From Pseudanabaena sp. PCC 7367 (GTDB lineage Bacteria > Cyanobacteriota > Cyanobacteriia > Pseudanabaenales > Pseudanabaenaceae), in the NCBI RefSeq assembly GCF_000317065.1, contig NC_019701.1, positions 3,668,001-3,732,000 on the forward strand: a stretch of DNA of 64,000 bases, read 5' to 3'. This document shows positions 43,195 through 52,746 of this stretch, one piece after another. The notes beneath the pieces are model-generated. The model did not search any database and was not told the DNA's origin. It saw only the letters and a list, made by a program, of their open reading frames with translations. Each line of letters opens with the position of its first letter. Within the stretch, counting starts at the first letter, position 1. The position numbers and the translations under genes are program-made.

Positions 43195-44193
43195 ATGAAA
43201 CTATCCAAGGCAAACCTAGACCAGAAACTAGACCATACCTATGATGCAATTATCGTCGGTGGTGGGGCTGGTGGCCTCTCTACCGCCATTTATTTAGCTC
43301 GCTATCGCCTGTCCTGCCTGGTGATCGAAAAGGGCTTGGGGCGATCGTTCTGGATGCAACATTTAACTAATTATCTGGGGCTATCGCCCGACACCCCCGG
43401 ACGCGATCTCCTCAAACAGGGACAGGAACATGCCCTGGATCTGGGAGTAGATTTTTTGAATGGGTTTGTGGAACATGCCGAGGATAAGGACGATATATTT
43501 TCAGTCCGGGTCAAAGTTGGTAAAAAAGATAGTATTTACCCTACTTTCAAATCTAAATATATTGTGGCAGCCAGCGGGCTGATCGATAATCTGCCGCAGC
43601 TTGAAGACATGCAAAATGTCTATGACTATGCTGGCTATAACCTGCATGTTTGTATGATCTGCGATGGCTATGAAATGGCAGATAAAAAATGCGGTTTGTT
43701 TGTGAGTCGGGAAGGGGCAATCAACACCGCCTTTGTCCTGAACTGGTTCACGCCCTACATCAGTGTGTTTACCAATGGTGAATTTGAAGTGGGCGATCAA
43801 ATGCGGACTAAGTTAGCAGAGCATGGCTATCCGCTCTATGAAAGTCCGATCGCTAAGTTCCTGGGTGAGAATAACGAGATGGATGGGGTGGAACTAGTAG
43901 ATGGCACCAAGGTGGAGCTAGAAACTGGCCTGGTGGCGATGGGATCGCATTATTACAATGACTACCTCAAGGATATTGACCTGGAGCGCAATGGCGAGAA
44001 TATTATCACCGATGAGATGTGCCGCTCCAGTCATCCCCGCATTTTTGCCCTCGGCGATCTCAAGCAGGGACTAAATCAGGTTTCGATCGCGGTGGCGGAT
44101 GGCACCCTGGCCGCAACTGGCATCTGGCGAGATATTCGGCGTAGCTCACCACCCAGGTTATGGTCTGAGAATGTGGCAGTAGCGTCTAAATAG
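43195..44193 (+). CDS. Thioredoxin-reductase-like FAD/NAD(P) oxidoreductase
   Basis: A 332-residue flavoprotein. The first FAD fingerprint is YDAIIVGGGAGGLSTAIYLARY, and a C-terminal FAD site reads SSHPRIFALGDLKQGLNQVSIAVADG. The central domain carries HVCMICDGYEM (Cys153, Cys156), the position of the redox CxxC in thioredoxin reductases, here CMIC instead of CATC. The usual NADPH-binding GGGxxA fingerprint is not evident in the central domain, which recalls the deeply rooted thioredoxin reductase/DDOR-type cyanobacterial enzymes. The ATG at 43195 is preferred over a TTG at 43174. Substrate and electron donor are open. Confidence 0.78.
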   Translation: MKLSKANLDQKLDHTYDAIIVGGGAGGLSTAIYLARYRLSCLVIEKGLGRSFWMQHLTNYLGLSPDTPGRDLLKQGQEHALDLGVDFLNGFVEHAEDKDDIFSVRVKVGKKDSIYPTFKSKYIVAASGLIDNLPQLEDMQNVYDYAGYNLHVCMICDGYEMADKKCGLFVSREGAINTAFVLNWFTPYISVFTNGEFEVGDQMRTKLAEHGYPLYESPIAKFLGENNEMDGVELVDGTKVELETGLVAMGSHYYNDYLKDIDLERNGENIITDEMCRSSHPRIFALGDLKQGLNQVSIAVADGTLAATGIWRDIRRSSPPRLWSENVAVASK

Positions 44194-44489
44194 CTAGAGC
44201 TAGCTTCCATCCAGGAGGACATTGCGCAATGCTGGGCCAAGAATGCGATTATTGCAAATATTAAGCACATATCAATTTGCCCGATCGCTTAATGGCAACA
44301 CCATCTCACCAATAGGCAACACCATTACTGTTAAGTAACTACCTACTTATCAAAACAGGCAAACTAAAATTCCCGCCATGTATTGCCACATGGTGTATAC
44401 TTCGATATCGCATTTTGGTGGTTTGAGTTAGACCAGAATCTTACTCAAATCCTTAAAATTGCGTCTTTGTTGATCGCCAGGTAGCAAAC

Positions 44490-45008
44490 ATGATTAATTC
44501 CACCGATCGCTTGCCCCAATCAGACCTTACCCACCTCCAGCAGGAACTCCAGCAAAAGGATCTACTCGTCCAGCAACTCTCAGAAGAGTTGTTCCGATTG
44601 GTGAAGGGCAACGTAGCCTTTACACCAAGTAAGGAAGTTGCCGAACAACACCAAACTGAATTGCTAGAGCTACGCAAAAAGGTAGCCAGTTTAGAGCAAC
44701 AATTAGCCAACACCCATACCAAATTGCATGACCGCGATCTAGAAATTGTTAACCTCCGCCAGAAGGTGGAAGAATTCAGCGATCGCAACAAAGCACTTGA
44801 CAAGGCGGTGGATGAGTTGCCGATCATGTATCGCAACAAGTTTGCCGAGCGGATGGTGCCAATCAAAGCCAAGGTAGAAATGCTGCAAAAGGAAAATCGC
44901 CAATTGCACATGGAGCTACAAAGCCTCAGCTATCGTTTGGCCAGCCGGGTCCGCCCCCAGAAGCTGCAATTACCCAAGGTAGCAGAACCAATGCTGCCCA
45001 CTTTTTAA
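44490..45008 (+). CDS. Coiled-coil protein of unknown function
   Basis: A 172-residue protein that is almost entirely heptad-patterned: HLQQELQQKDLLVQQLSEELFRL, LRKKVASLEQQLANTHTKLHD, and VEMLQKENRQLHMELQSLSY. The last 25 residues are basic and Pro-rich. There is no membrane segment. It is followed after 59 bp by another unknown gene, then by the dUTPase/thyX pair, all on the plus strand. A structural or scaffolding role is inferred from the coiled coil only. Confidence 0.75.
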   Translation: MINSTDRLPQSDLTHLQQELQQKDLLVQQLSEELFRLVKGNVAFTPSKEVAEQHQTELLELRKKVASLEQQLANTHTKLHDRDLEIVNLRQKVEEFSDRNKALDKAVDELPIMYRNKFAERMVPIKAKVEMLQKENRQLHMELQSLSYRLASRVRPQKLQLPKVAEPMLPTF

Positions 45009-45067
45009 ATAATGACCAGTTGAATGACCAACAATAGCCAAACCTCAATTTACAACTGAATGACTGA

Positions 45068-45559
45068 ATGTTAGATATTGTTGCGGCTTGCGCAGATCTA
45101 GAACGGCGGCGAGCCTGGGTAGAAGCACTCGATCGCCCCAGGGTAGTTATTTCAGCGGCAGGGGAGCTGTGGCTACCGATCGTCTGGACGGCCAGGGGGC
45201 CACTCTATGGCGAGGTAATCAGCCGTGATCAGCAGGGCAAATACCAACAGCCATTTCATCTGAAGGATTACGATCGCCAACCCCTCTATCGCTTGGCGCA
45301 GAACATGCTCAGCGATCTCCATGCACCACCAGCAGTTTATCTGCTCCAGTTTGACCTGGTTTCTTCAGTTGTTGACTCAACTTTAGAGTTCACGCCTAAT
45401 CAAGTGGGCAAAGATCACCACAAAATCGGTTTCGATCGCCTGATTCCATTCCCGGCTGAGCCTGCCATTGCTTCGATCGATGTGCAGCAGCCGAACCTAT
45501 TTGAATGTCACTGGCGATGTTTAACCAATCAACCAATCTATGACCTGATCATAAAATGA
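45068..45559 (+). CDS. Hypothetical protein (Npun_F0813-like)
   Basis: A 163-residue soluble alpha/beta protein. It begins DIVAACADLERRRAWVEALDRPRVVISAAGELWLPIVW and contains YRLAQNMLSDLHAPPAVYLLQFDLV. Its size and style resemble a cyanobacterial family of unknown function that I associate with Npun_F0813; this is memory, not a search. It may be co-transcribed with the coiled-coil gene upstream. Confidence 0.6.
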   Translation: MLDIVAACADLERRRAWVEALDRPRVVISAAGELWLPIVWTARGPLYGEVISRDQQGKYQQPFHLKDYDRQPLYRLAQNMLSDLHAPPAVYLLQFDLVSSVVDSTLEFTPNQVGKDHHKIGFDRLIPFPAEPAIASIDVQQPNLFECHWRCLTNQPIYDLIIK

Positions 45560-45651
45560 GCCTTTAATTGCAGCCGATCTGGCTGTTTTTCGATCAACAA
45601 TGGGAAACTCATCTTATGCGCATAATCCTAGCGATCGGAAATTAAGCCACC

Positions 45652-46248
45652 TTGATCAACCTATATATCAAGCCAGCCAACGCAGCGGTTAAACAGCTAT
45701 ATGAAAACCATGATTTCAACCACCTTGGTGATGCAGGGTTTGATCTGCTCATGCCGGAAAAAGTTGAATTTGGCCAGCATTCCGGCTCGGACTTGATTAA
45801 GTTAATTGGGTTTCAGATTAGTATCTATGCTGAAGATGCCCAGGGCGATCCAATCGGTTTATTTCTCACCCCCCGCAGCAGTATTTATAAAACACCATTC
45901 CGCCAGGTGAATAGCCCCGGTGTAATTGATGCGGGCTATCGGGGTGAAATCAAAGTGCCGATCGAAGTTACGCCAAATTATTTAAATAAGGTAGCTTCTT
46001 TACTGCGGCCTAGTCTTGATTTATCAAAATCGGAACGAGAGCAATCGGATGTAGCGAAGAAACAAGCGGCACTACCAGAACCTTTCAGCAGTCCATATAT
46101 TTCCGAGGATTCAACCCCCATTATCCCCAAATTGGCGCGGCTTTTTCAATTAGTCGATCCGCACCTAAAAGGGTTTAAAGTAGAAATCGTCGATCGCTTA
46201 CCGGATTCAGCACGTAGCAGCGATGGGTTCGGCAGTACAGGTATTTAG
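45652..46248 (+). CDS. dUTPase-fold protein
   Basis: A 198-residue protein with the trimeric dUTPase layout: an N-terminal DAGFDLLMP motif, LTPRSSIYKTPFRQ, GVIDAGYRGEIKVPIEV, and a C-terminal glycine-rich end DGFGSTG. dUTPase removes dUTP and yields dUMP for thymidylate synthesis, which fits the thyX gene 21 bp downstream. Residues about 120-165 are an insertion (SKSEREQSDVAKKQAALPEP) that splits the C-terminal part, and the usual fourth motif is not clear. It may be an active but lengthened dUTPase, or a relative with altered substrate. The start is TTG at 45652, with no better upstream codon. Confidence 0.78.
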   Translation: MINLYIKPANAAVKQLYENHDFNHLGDAGFDLLMPEKVEFGQHSGSDLIKLIGFQISIYAEDAQGDPIGLFLTPRSSIYKTPFRQVNSPGVIDAGYRGEIKVPIEVTPNYLNKVASLLRPSLDLSKSEREQSDVAKKQAALPEPFSSPYISEDSTPIIPKLARLFQLVDPHLKGFKVEIVDRLPDSARSSDGFGSTGI

Positions 46249-46269
46249 CTGGGATTAACTGGGATTAAA

Positions 46270-46926
46270 ATGAAAGTCACGCTTGTTTCCAAAACTTTAC
46301 CGCTCGTTGCAGAATCGCTTACCCCAGAAGAGTTTGTCGTTTATACGGCCAGGGTTTCCAATCCGACCAATCAAATGAACACGGAAACAGCACCGAAACT
46401 AATTAAATTCCTGATTAAGTATAAGCATTGGTCACCGTTTGAGATGGTGGACTTTTGCTTTGAAATCCAAACCTCCAGGGCGATCGCCGCCCAAATCCTG
46501 CGCCATCGCAGCGCCAATTTCCAAGAATTTAGCCAGCGATATGCCCAATCAACCGCAGTAGAGGAATTTGAACCAAGGCTACAGGACAACAAAAATCGCC
46601 AGAATAGTTTTGAAATCGATCCTGCTTCTGGTGAATATGGGTTGACAAAAAAATTGGTAGACCAGCATTTCCAGGCTACCTTTGCTCTCTATGAAAAATT
46701 ACTCGAACAGGGGATCGCCAAGGAGTCAGCCAGAATGGTGCTGCCCATGGCAACACAAACCACCTTATATATGAAAAATAATTTGCGTAACTGGATTCAT
46801 TATGTCGATCTCAGAAGTGAGCAGGGCACCCAGAAAGAACATCGCATGATCGCTCTGGAGATCAAACGGATCTTGACCGAAGAATGTCCAAATGTGGCAT
46901 TAGCATGTGGTTGGCGAGAGGAGTAA
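46270..46926 (+). CDS. thyX: FAD-dependent thymidylate synthase
   Basis: A 218-residue ThyX, which makes dTMP from dUMP using FAD and methylenetetrahydrofolate. The signature ILRHRSANFQEFSQRY matches RHRxxSxNExSxRY, with Phe-Gln where Asn is more common. ALYEKLLEQGIAKESARMVLP and NNLRNWIHYVDLRSEQGTQKEH are also family blocks. It is 21 bp downstream of the dUTPase-like gene, so the two form a pyrimidine unit, and it converges on a response-regulator gene 17 bp away. No terminator was seen between. Confidence 0.93.
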   Translation: MKVTLVSKTLPLVAESLTPEEFVVYTARVSNPTNQMNTETAPKLIKFLIKYKHWSPFEMVDFCFEIQTSRAIAAQILRHRSANFQEFSQRYAQSTAVEEFEPRLQDNKNRQNSFEIDPASGEYGLTKKLVDQHFQATFALYEKLLEQGIAKESARMVLPMATQTTLYMKNNLRNWIHYVDLRSEQGTQKEHRMIALEIKRILTEECPNVALACGWREE

Positions 46927-46943
46927 GCCTAGATTCTAGATTC

Positions 46944-47762
46944 CTAGCTTCTGGCAAACTGTCTAGCTGGAAAATCCCGCTTCACACTCTGCAAAATATG
47001 GTTCTCACTGGAGCGATTGGCTGCACTTGCACCATGACTATGCTCGTTATGATCCTGGTTAGGAACATTAGCCAACCCCAGAGCTTCCAAATTAAAGCGA
47101 TAGCCTACATTCCGAATCGTTTGGATTAAGTCTGGCTGTTGTGGATGCATTTTCATCTTTTTGCGCAAAGACAACACATGGGTATCCACAGTGCGAGGAT
47201 TATTGATTTCATCTGGCCAGGCTCGTTGCAATAGCTCAGCCCGGGTGATCGCAGTGCCATCTGCCTGCACCAGCACATACAACAGACTAAATTCCTGTGG
47301 CGTAAGATCAATAATATTCCCCTTAAACCGAACCTGGCGCTGAATTAAGTCCACTTTCAATGCACCATAGTCAAGATAGGCCGGTGCTGGTGTCGATCGA
47401 ATCCGGCGGGTTAGAGCTTCGACGCGAGCCAAAAATTCTTCGATTCCAAATGGCTTAGTTAAATAATCATCAGCACCAGTGCGTAGCCCAGCGACAATAT
47501 CCAGCTCATTGGTGCGAGAAGAGATTAAAAAGATGAGCGCCTTTTTCTGGCGATGAATCCAGCTACATAGCTCTAGCCCATCTCCATCAGGCAATTCGGT
47601 ATTAAGTATGACCAGGCTAGGTTGTTGCTTTGCAAAAGCGATTTTGGCCTTTTGATAGCTGGAAGTCTGGACTACTGAATAGCCAAGCTGCTGCAAGCGC
47701 CAGCCCAGCAAAGAACTAAGATTAGGATTACCTTCAACTATCAATATGCTTACTGGGGTCAA
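46944..47762 (-). CDS. OmpR-family regulator with degenerate receiver (NblR-like candidate)
   Basis: A 272-residue response regulator. In the receiver (1-125), the phospho-acceptor Asp is Asn54 (LVILNTELPDGDG), and the acidic pocket reads Glu10-Gly11-Asn12 rather than a double-acid pair. The Lys in YLTKPFG remains. The winged helix is intact (IIDLTPQEFSLLYVLVQADG, VDTHVLSLRKKMK, IQTIRNVGYRF). A C-terminal extension of about 40 residues is polar. Phosphorylation-independent regulation is therefore likely. Atypical NblR, which controls phycobilisome degradation, is a known cyanobacterial example, but identity with NblR is only a suggestion. No kinase is adjacent. Confidence 0.85.
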   Translation of the reverse strand: MTPVSILIVEGNPNLSSLLGWRLQQLGYSVVQTSSYQKAKIAFAKQQPSLVILNTELPDGDGLELCSWIHRQKKALIFLISSRTNELDIVAGLRTGADDYLTKPFGIEEFLARVEALTRRIRSTPAPAYLDYGALKVDLIQRQVRFKGNIIDLTPQEFSLLYVLVQADGTAITRAELLQRAWPDEINNPRTVDTHVLSLRKKMKMHPQQPDLIQTIRNVGYRFNLEALGLANVPNQDHNEHSHGASAANRSSENHILQSVKRDFPARQFARS

Positions 47763-49309
47763 AATAACACACTCCTGTGAAGTTTGATGCGAGATTACGC
47801 AATACGGTTAAACCCAATGCTCCAGCCGAATATGACTGAATGGTGGTCAAGACTTAAATTCATGAGGGAAGGACAAAACTCTATTAGTTATGACAGCTAT
47901 GGGGGTAAATCCAAGTCAATTCACAGAAGCGATCCTGGCAAGAGCAATTAGTAAAATAACTAATTAAACTAGGCCGACTTAACAGAATCCATTTTCTAGC
48001 TGCCCGAAAACTCTTTAATACTGATGCAGTAATAATTGATTGAAGATCTAAGTAGGTTACCTAGATCCAACAAGATCTAATCTGCTAATCCAGCTAAACC
48101 ATACTGGTTGTTGTTAACAAATTTATAGCAACACAAATTTACAGCAGCAAGCCCCAATAGTAACCAATTCAAAGCAGATTTTTTGTAACTAGCAATACTT
48201 AGGCCAATAATAAAGGCGAAAAGCACAATGAATTGATTGCTGATTTAAGCTGATTTAACCAAACGTTAACCATCTTCCCCAAAAACTTTACTACTTAAAC
48301 TTTGTCGATCGAATTATTAAATCGAATTATCAAGCAGACCAGACCTAGAAATTTAGAATCGCAAATTTAATTAATTGATTTAGATTAGAAAATCCAGGCG
48401 CTGACGGCTAGTTGATGGCTAAAACGAGCTGCAAGGGGCTTATCACAACCAGCTTACCGAATAGCCAGGGGATCAAGGTTAGCGATCGAACTGGTTTAAA
48501 GCGTCTGCTTTTACACTTTAATATTTGAATTGGGATGCCTTTAGTCCTTGCCAATTCCCTAAAACTAACCAAAGCGATAACCTGACCAATCAATAGGATA
48601 GATCTAGTTTGATCATGCCTTAACTATGCAAATGGTAGCAATTCTCTGCAGCTTAAACAATTAAATGGAGCGACCTAATTTAATTGTGTTTTTGCTATTT
48701 CAAGTCATTTAATCAGCTAATTAGTTTATACCGAGATATTAGACAACTAACATTCTTTCAAACTCTCAAACCAGCTATGGCACAAGATCGGCATAGCTAA
48801 TTTAATCATTACAGCTAAGCGATCGCTATTTTACAAGAATTTTGCTTGAGCAGCATTTGATTATCTGGCGGTCTTGCAGAAGTAAGAATATGCGGTGATG
48901 AGAGGGCAAGAATGGCTCAAAACCTATTTACTAAAAGACCTTACTTCTATACCATTACCAAACTTATATATCATTACCAATTATTTTACCTGCCAAGTTG
49001 TGGGAGCATAGCAAATAGCAGGAAAGAATTAACAAACTGTGGTTAAACGAAACTGCGATCAAGGATTCATGGTCACATTATTTGCGATTGTAAGAAAACC
49101 TGATCAAGGTTAGTTTACGGGAAAAATCTCTGGGGAATTAATATGGTTTGCGGGTGTCATGCCTTCCAGCTCTGATGCTAAATCCATCACCAAGCCTTGA
49201 ATAAGTAATGCTATAGAATTGTACAAACCTAACCCAGTAATTGAACCCCAGTAATTGAACCCCAGTAATTGAACCAAGGAAAGTAACTTAAGGTGGGAGG
49301 ATACCCATA
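47763..49309. other. 1.5 kb gene-free region with repeats
   Basis: The longest stretch in the window without a gene. A 61-codon minus-strand frame (48408-48593) lies on the third copy of the dispersed repeat and is not believed to be coding. A GAATTGG/CCAATTC inverted repeat occurs at about 48530-48565. The right end has a three-unit 14-bp tandem repeat (listed separately). Apart from these, the sequence is AT-rich with few HIP1 sites (one at about 48820). No rRNA, tRNA or clear ncRNA was found. Confidence 0.4.
49233..49274. repeat. 14-bp tandem repeat upstream of the alpha-solenoid gene
   Basis: Three perfect units of CCCAGTAATTGAAC (49233-49246, 49247-49260, 49261-49274), ending 35 bp before the next start codon. 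They lie in the likely 5' untranslated or promoter region, so copy number could change expression. Confidence 0.9.
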
Positions 49310-51019
49310 GTGGCGCAGCCCATAGATCAGACCCTAGAGAAAATTCTGGCGATCGCCGATGCCTATCAAAGGGCAGAAGCGCTGGCTGAGCTGGCGATCG
49401 AGTCAGCAAAAGGGGGGCTGGCAGCACCGGCAGCGGAAATATTGCAGCGATCGATTCAGGCGGTGGCTACGATCGAAGATGCCTCGTTGCGCGAGTTGAC
49501 CAAGTGGGATATTGAAAATACCAAAGCGGCCACGATTGCAATTCAGCTAACCCAGTTTGACGAAGATGAGCAGGCAACAGCGATCGCGGCGGCGATTCCC
49601 AGAGCCGATCAACGGGAAGCAACCTTTGCCCAAATTGCTTTCCATCAAGCCCAGCGCGGCAAATTAGAACCCATGTTTGGATTAATTGCCAAAATTACCA
49701 ACCCTGGTAAGCGGGATGAGGCATTGGCAATGATTGTGGATGAGCTTGTGGCCAGCGATCGCTGTGATCAGGCAATGCAATGCTGTGAACGATTGATTGA
49801 TGGAATAATCAAGTCGGTGGCCCTGGAAAAGATTGCGATTAAGTTGGCAGAAACGAAGCAATACGATCGGGCGATCGCGGTGGCTCAGTCGATCGAGGCG
49901 GGATCGCGCCGTGCCTATGCCCTCGAAGAAATGGTGGTGAAACTGGCGGAGGCAAAGCAATATGCCCAAGCACAGACTGTGGCGCAAGCGGTGGAAGATC
50001 CAACGATCAAAGCCCGCATGCTTAGGTCATTGGCGGCAATTACGATCGATGCTGGTTTATATGATCAGGCGATCGATATTGCTAGCAGAATTGAAGAACG
50101 ATCGCGGCAGGCAGATGCATTGACCGATATTGTGATTGCGTTTCTGGCCGATCACAACTATGACATGGCGATCGAGGCTGCCAATGCAATCCTGGAGGTG
50201 GATCGCAAAATATCCACCCTTGAACAAATTGCCCTGAAGCTGGTTCAGTTAGATGAAGGCGATCGGGCAATTGCGGTAATTAAAACGATTACGGATGCCC
50301 AGGCTCGTAAAACTGCCCTGGCAAGACTCTCAGTCCAGGCAGCACAGTCGGGACAATTTGAAATGGCGCTGGCGATCGCTCAACTGCTGCGCCAAATCAA
50401 CCAGGCGGAAGCTGTTGCCAATATGCCAATGGTGGAAGAACAGGAAACAATTATCCAAACTACGCCATTTGTCAATGAAGATGCCTCGGTGTCCTATAGC
50501 TTGCAAGAAATTGCTACCCATTTAGCCGAATATCGCCAGTTTGATAAGGCGATCCGGGTGGCGCGAAGTATTGAATCGCCATTGAGCAAAACTAAGGCAT
50601 TGGCTGAAATTGCGGTGCGTAGTGCAGATGCGGGGCAATATGACCAGGCGATCGAATTGTTGCGGCGAGCGATCGCTAGCTTCCAAAAGGTCAAAAATGA
50701 ATTTCTATTGCTCTCAGCGCTCACAGAATTATCGATCGAAGCGACTAGTAATAACGATGGCGATCGGCAATATGACCAGAATTTGCAGCAGGTACAAGCC
50801 CTCGAAGATTCAATGGAAAAAGTGAAGGCGCTGGCGGCGTTGGTGCTGTCGCTGGCCGAAGCGGGACAGGTGCAGGAGGTGGCAGAATTATTGGTGCATA
50901 CGGTGGCCAAACTACAAGATGAGCATTTTCCGCATTTAATTAAAAAGCCTGAAGGAGAGGTGGGGGATGAGCCGATCGATGAGATCGAGGATATTAACAA
51001 TATTCTTGATCAACTTTAG
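49310..51019 (+). CDS. Alpha-solenoid repeat protein
   Basis: A 569-residue all-helical protein made of about thirteen imperfect repeats of 35-45 residues, with recurring phrases such as LAETKQYDRAIAVAQSI, LAEAKQYAQAQTVAQAV and AEYRQFDKAIRVARSIE. Each repeat is a helix pair resembling TPR/HEAT-like solenoids used for protein binding. An acidic tail (EIEDINNILDQL) ends the protein. The GTG at 49310 follows a good ribosome-binding site (AGGTGGGAGG). No enzymatic motif or signal peptide is seen; role unknown, probably scaffolding. Confidence 0.78.
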   Translation: MAQPIDQTLEKILAIADAYQRAEALAELAIESAKGGLAAPAAEILQRSIQAVATIEDASLRELTKWDIENTKAATIAIQLTQFDEDEQATAIAAAIPRADQREATFAQIAFHQAQRGKLEPMFGLIAKITNPGKRDEALAMIVDELVASDRCDQAMQCCERLIDGIIKSVALEKIAIKLAETKQYDRAIAVAQSIEAGSRRAYALEEMVVKLAEAKQYAQAQTVAQAVEDPTIKARMLRSLAAITIDAGLYDQAIDIASRIEERSRQADALTDIVIAFLADHNYDMAIEAANAILEVDRKISTLEQIALKLVQLDEGDRAIAVIKTITDAQARKTALARLSVQAAQSGQFEMALAIAQLLRQINQAEAVANMPMVEEQETIIQTTPFVNEDASVSYSLQEIATHLAEYRQFDKAIRVARSIESPLSKTKALAEIAVRSADAGQYDQAIELLRRAIASFQKVKNEFLLLSALTELSIEATSNNDGDRQYDQNLQQVQALEDSMEKVKALAALVLSLAEAGQVQEVAELLVHTVAKLQDEHFPHLIKKPEGEVGDEPIDEIEDINNILDQL

Positions 51020-51048
51020 TTTTAACTATTATTCAATCATCTATTCAA

Positions 51049-51687
51049 TCATCTTCCCAGGTCATGCATGGCATTAATCACCGCCGCACATTTTGCCGTA
51101 GTGGCTTCCAGATCAGCCCGACTGCTTGATGCTGGTGCTGGCAATACCTCACCAATCCTGACCGTAATCGGATAGGGACGGGGGAAACTGCTGCCACTAG
51201 TTAAAACTTTTTCACTGCCCCACAAACTCACTGGCAAAATTGGTGCATTGGCCTTCGCCGCGATCAGCGCTGCCCCCAACTTGGGATCATTGATCCGGCC
51301 ATCCTTGGTGCGGGTGCCCTGCAAAAACACTCCCGTCGCCCAACCATCTGCCAGGGAAGCCAAGGCAGATTTAATTGCACTGCGATCGCTAGCGCCACGT
51401 TTGACTGGATATGCACCATAGAGCCGGATCGCACTGCTCAAAACTGGCACCTTAAACAATTCTTCCTTCGCCATAAACGACACCGGGCGGCCAACACAAT
51501 TGGAGACGATCGGCGGGTCGAAATGGCTGGCATGATTACTAACTACCACCAGAGCCCCCGTTTGTGGCACATTTTCCACACCATAGATACGCCCCCGAAA
51601 ATAAGCATGGAGCATGGGGCTAACCACCGACCATTTAAACAGGTGGTAGAGCAAAAGGCTGGCAAAGGGTTCACGCGCTTGGGACAT
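51049..51687 (-). CDS. plsC: 1-acyl-sn-glycerol-3-phosphate acyltransferase
   Basis: A 212-residue PlsC-type acyltransferase of phospholipid synthesis. The catalytic NHASHFDPP is the HxxxxD motif. A second block, FLQGTRTKDG, corresponds to the substrate-binding EGTR motif with Gln for Glu. LPVSLWGSEKVL follows. A hydrophobic N-terminus (FASLLLYHLFKWSVVSPML) indicates membrane association. It acylates lysophosphatidic acid at position 2. It stands between the solenoid gene (convergent, 29 bp) and aguB (divergent). Confidence 0.88.
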   Translation of the reverse strand: MSQAREPFASLLLYHLFKWSVVSPMLHAYFRGRIYGVENVPQTGALVVVSNHASHFDPPIVSNCVGRPVSFMAKEELFKVPVLSSAIRLYGAYPVKRGASDRSAIKSALASLADGWATGVFLQGTRTKDGRINDPKLGAALIAAKANAPILPVSLWGSEKVLTSGSSFPRPYPITVRIGEVLPAPASSSRADLEATTAKCAAVINAMHDLGR

Positions 51688-51876
51688 TAATTCTTATGGC
51701 GGGGTTACTGGGACTGCTTTTGTATTTTAAAATAACGGGAGTCCAAGCAGGGGATTAGGATTCTAAATCATCGCTATTCGTCTAAAACTTGATGAATAAA
51801 TTTGGCATAGCCCCAGGCCAAATGGAACTTAAAGTAGCGCTGAGATTGTATTAATTAAAAATAACTAACCTATACT

Positions 51877-52746
51877 ATGCCCCAATCGCAGCCTGTCAAA
51901 GTTGCCGTCTTGCAAGCCAAATTAAATGGCGATCGCCACGACAATATTGCCAAAATCATCGACTTAGCGATCGAAGCCAGTGGCAATGGCGCAAACATTA
52001 TCTTAATCCCAGAACTATTTGAAGGTAAGTATTTTTGTAATCTAGAGCGGGATGAATTTTTTGCTTGGGCTAAGCCTGCCGCCGAACATCCTACAGTTAA
52101 GCATTTCCAGGCGATCGCCGATAAACTCAATGCCGTGATTCCAGTCCCTTTTTTTGAACAGGCAGGACAAGCCTACTACAACAGCGTCGCCACGATCGAT
52201 GCCACTGGCGAAATTCTGGGCATTTACCGCAAAAGCCATATTCCAGACGGGCCTGGCTATGAGGAAAAATTTTATTTTCGACCGGGCAATAGCGGTTTCA
52301 AGGTGTGGCCAACCGTGTTTGGTAAGGTGGGTGTGGGTATTTGCTGGGATCAATGGTTTCCGGAATGCGCTAGGGCAATGGTGATGCAGGGGGCGGATAT
52401 TTTGCTGTATCCTACGGCGATCGGCTCGGAGCCAGATGAGCCCGATCTAGACACCAGAGGCCCCTGGCAAAGGGCAATGGTGGGTCATGCGGTGAGTAAT
52501 ATTGTGCCGGTGGCAGCCGCAAACAGAATTGGTCGGGAAGCTGAAAATCAATTTTTTTATGGGCATTCTTTTATTGCCAACCATCGTGGCGACATTGTGG
52601 CGCAACTAGGAGCCCACAAGGAGGGGGTGGGATATGCCAGTTTTGACTTTGCCCAAATTAGGCGCGATCGTGCCTCGTTTGGGTTTTTCCGCGATCGCCG
52701 CCCTGAACTCTATTCAATTCTGGTGACGGCTGATGGAGAAACATAG
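51877..52746 (+). CDS. aguB: N-carbamoylputrescine amidase
   Basis: A 289-residue nitrilase-superfamily enzyme of polyamine synthesis from arginine, hydrolysing N-carbamoylputrescine to putrescine. The catalytic triad is visible: Glu in IILIPELFEG, Lys in YRKSHIPDGPGYEEKFYF, and Cys in VGICWDQWFPECARAM. The HIPDGPGYEEKFYFRPGN and DTRGPWQRAMVGHA blocks are characteristic of AguB rather than other nitrilases. The ATG at 51877 is clear. Agmatine deiminase (AguA), its partner enzyme, is not in the window. Confidence 0.92.
   Translation: MPQSQPVKVAVLQAKLNGDRHDNIAKIIDLAIEASGNGANIILIPELFEGKYFCNLERDEFFAWAKPAAEHPTVKHFQAIADKLNAVIPVPFFEQAGQAYYNSVATIDATGEILGIYRKSHIPDGPGYEEKFYFRPGNSGFKVWPTVFGKVGVGICWDQWFPECARAMVMQGADILLYPTAIGSEPDEPDLDTRGPWQRAMVGHAVSNIVPVAAANRIGREAENQFFYGHSFIANHRGDIVAQLGAHKEGVGYASFDFAQIRRDRASFGFFRDRRPELYSILVTADGET

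Noticed and set aside
48408-48593. 61-codon minus-strand frame as a gene
   Set aside because: No protein-like features; lies on a repeat copy in a gene-free tract.
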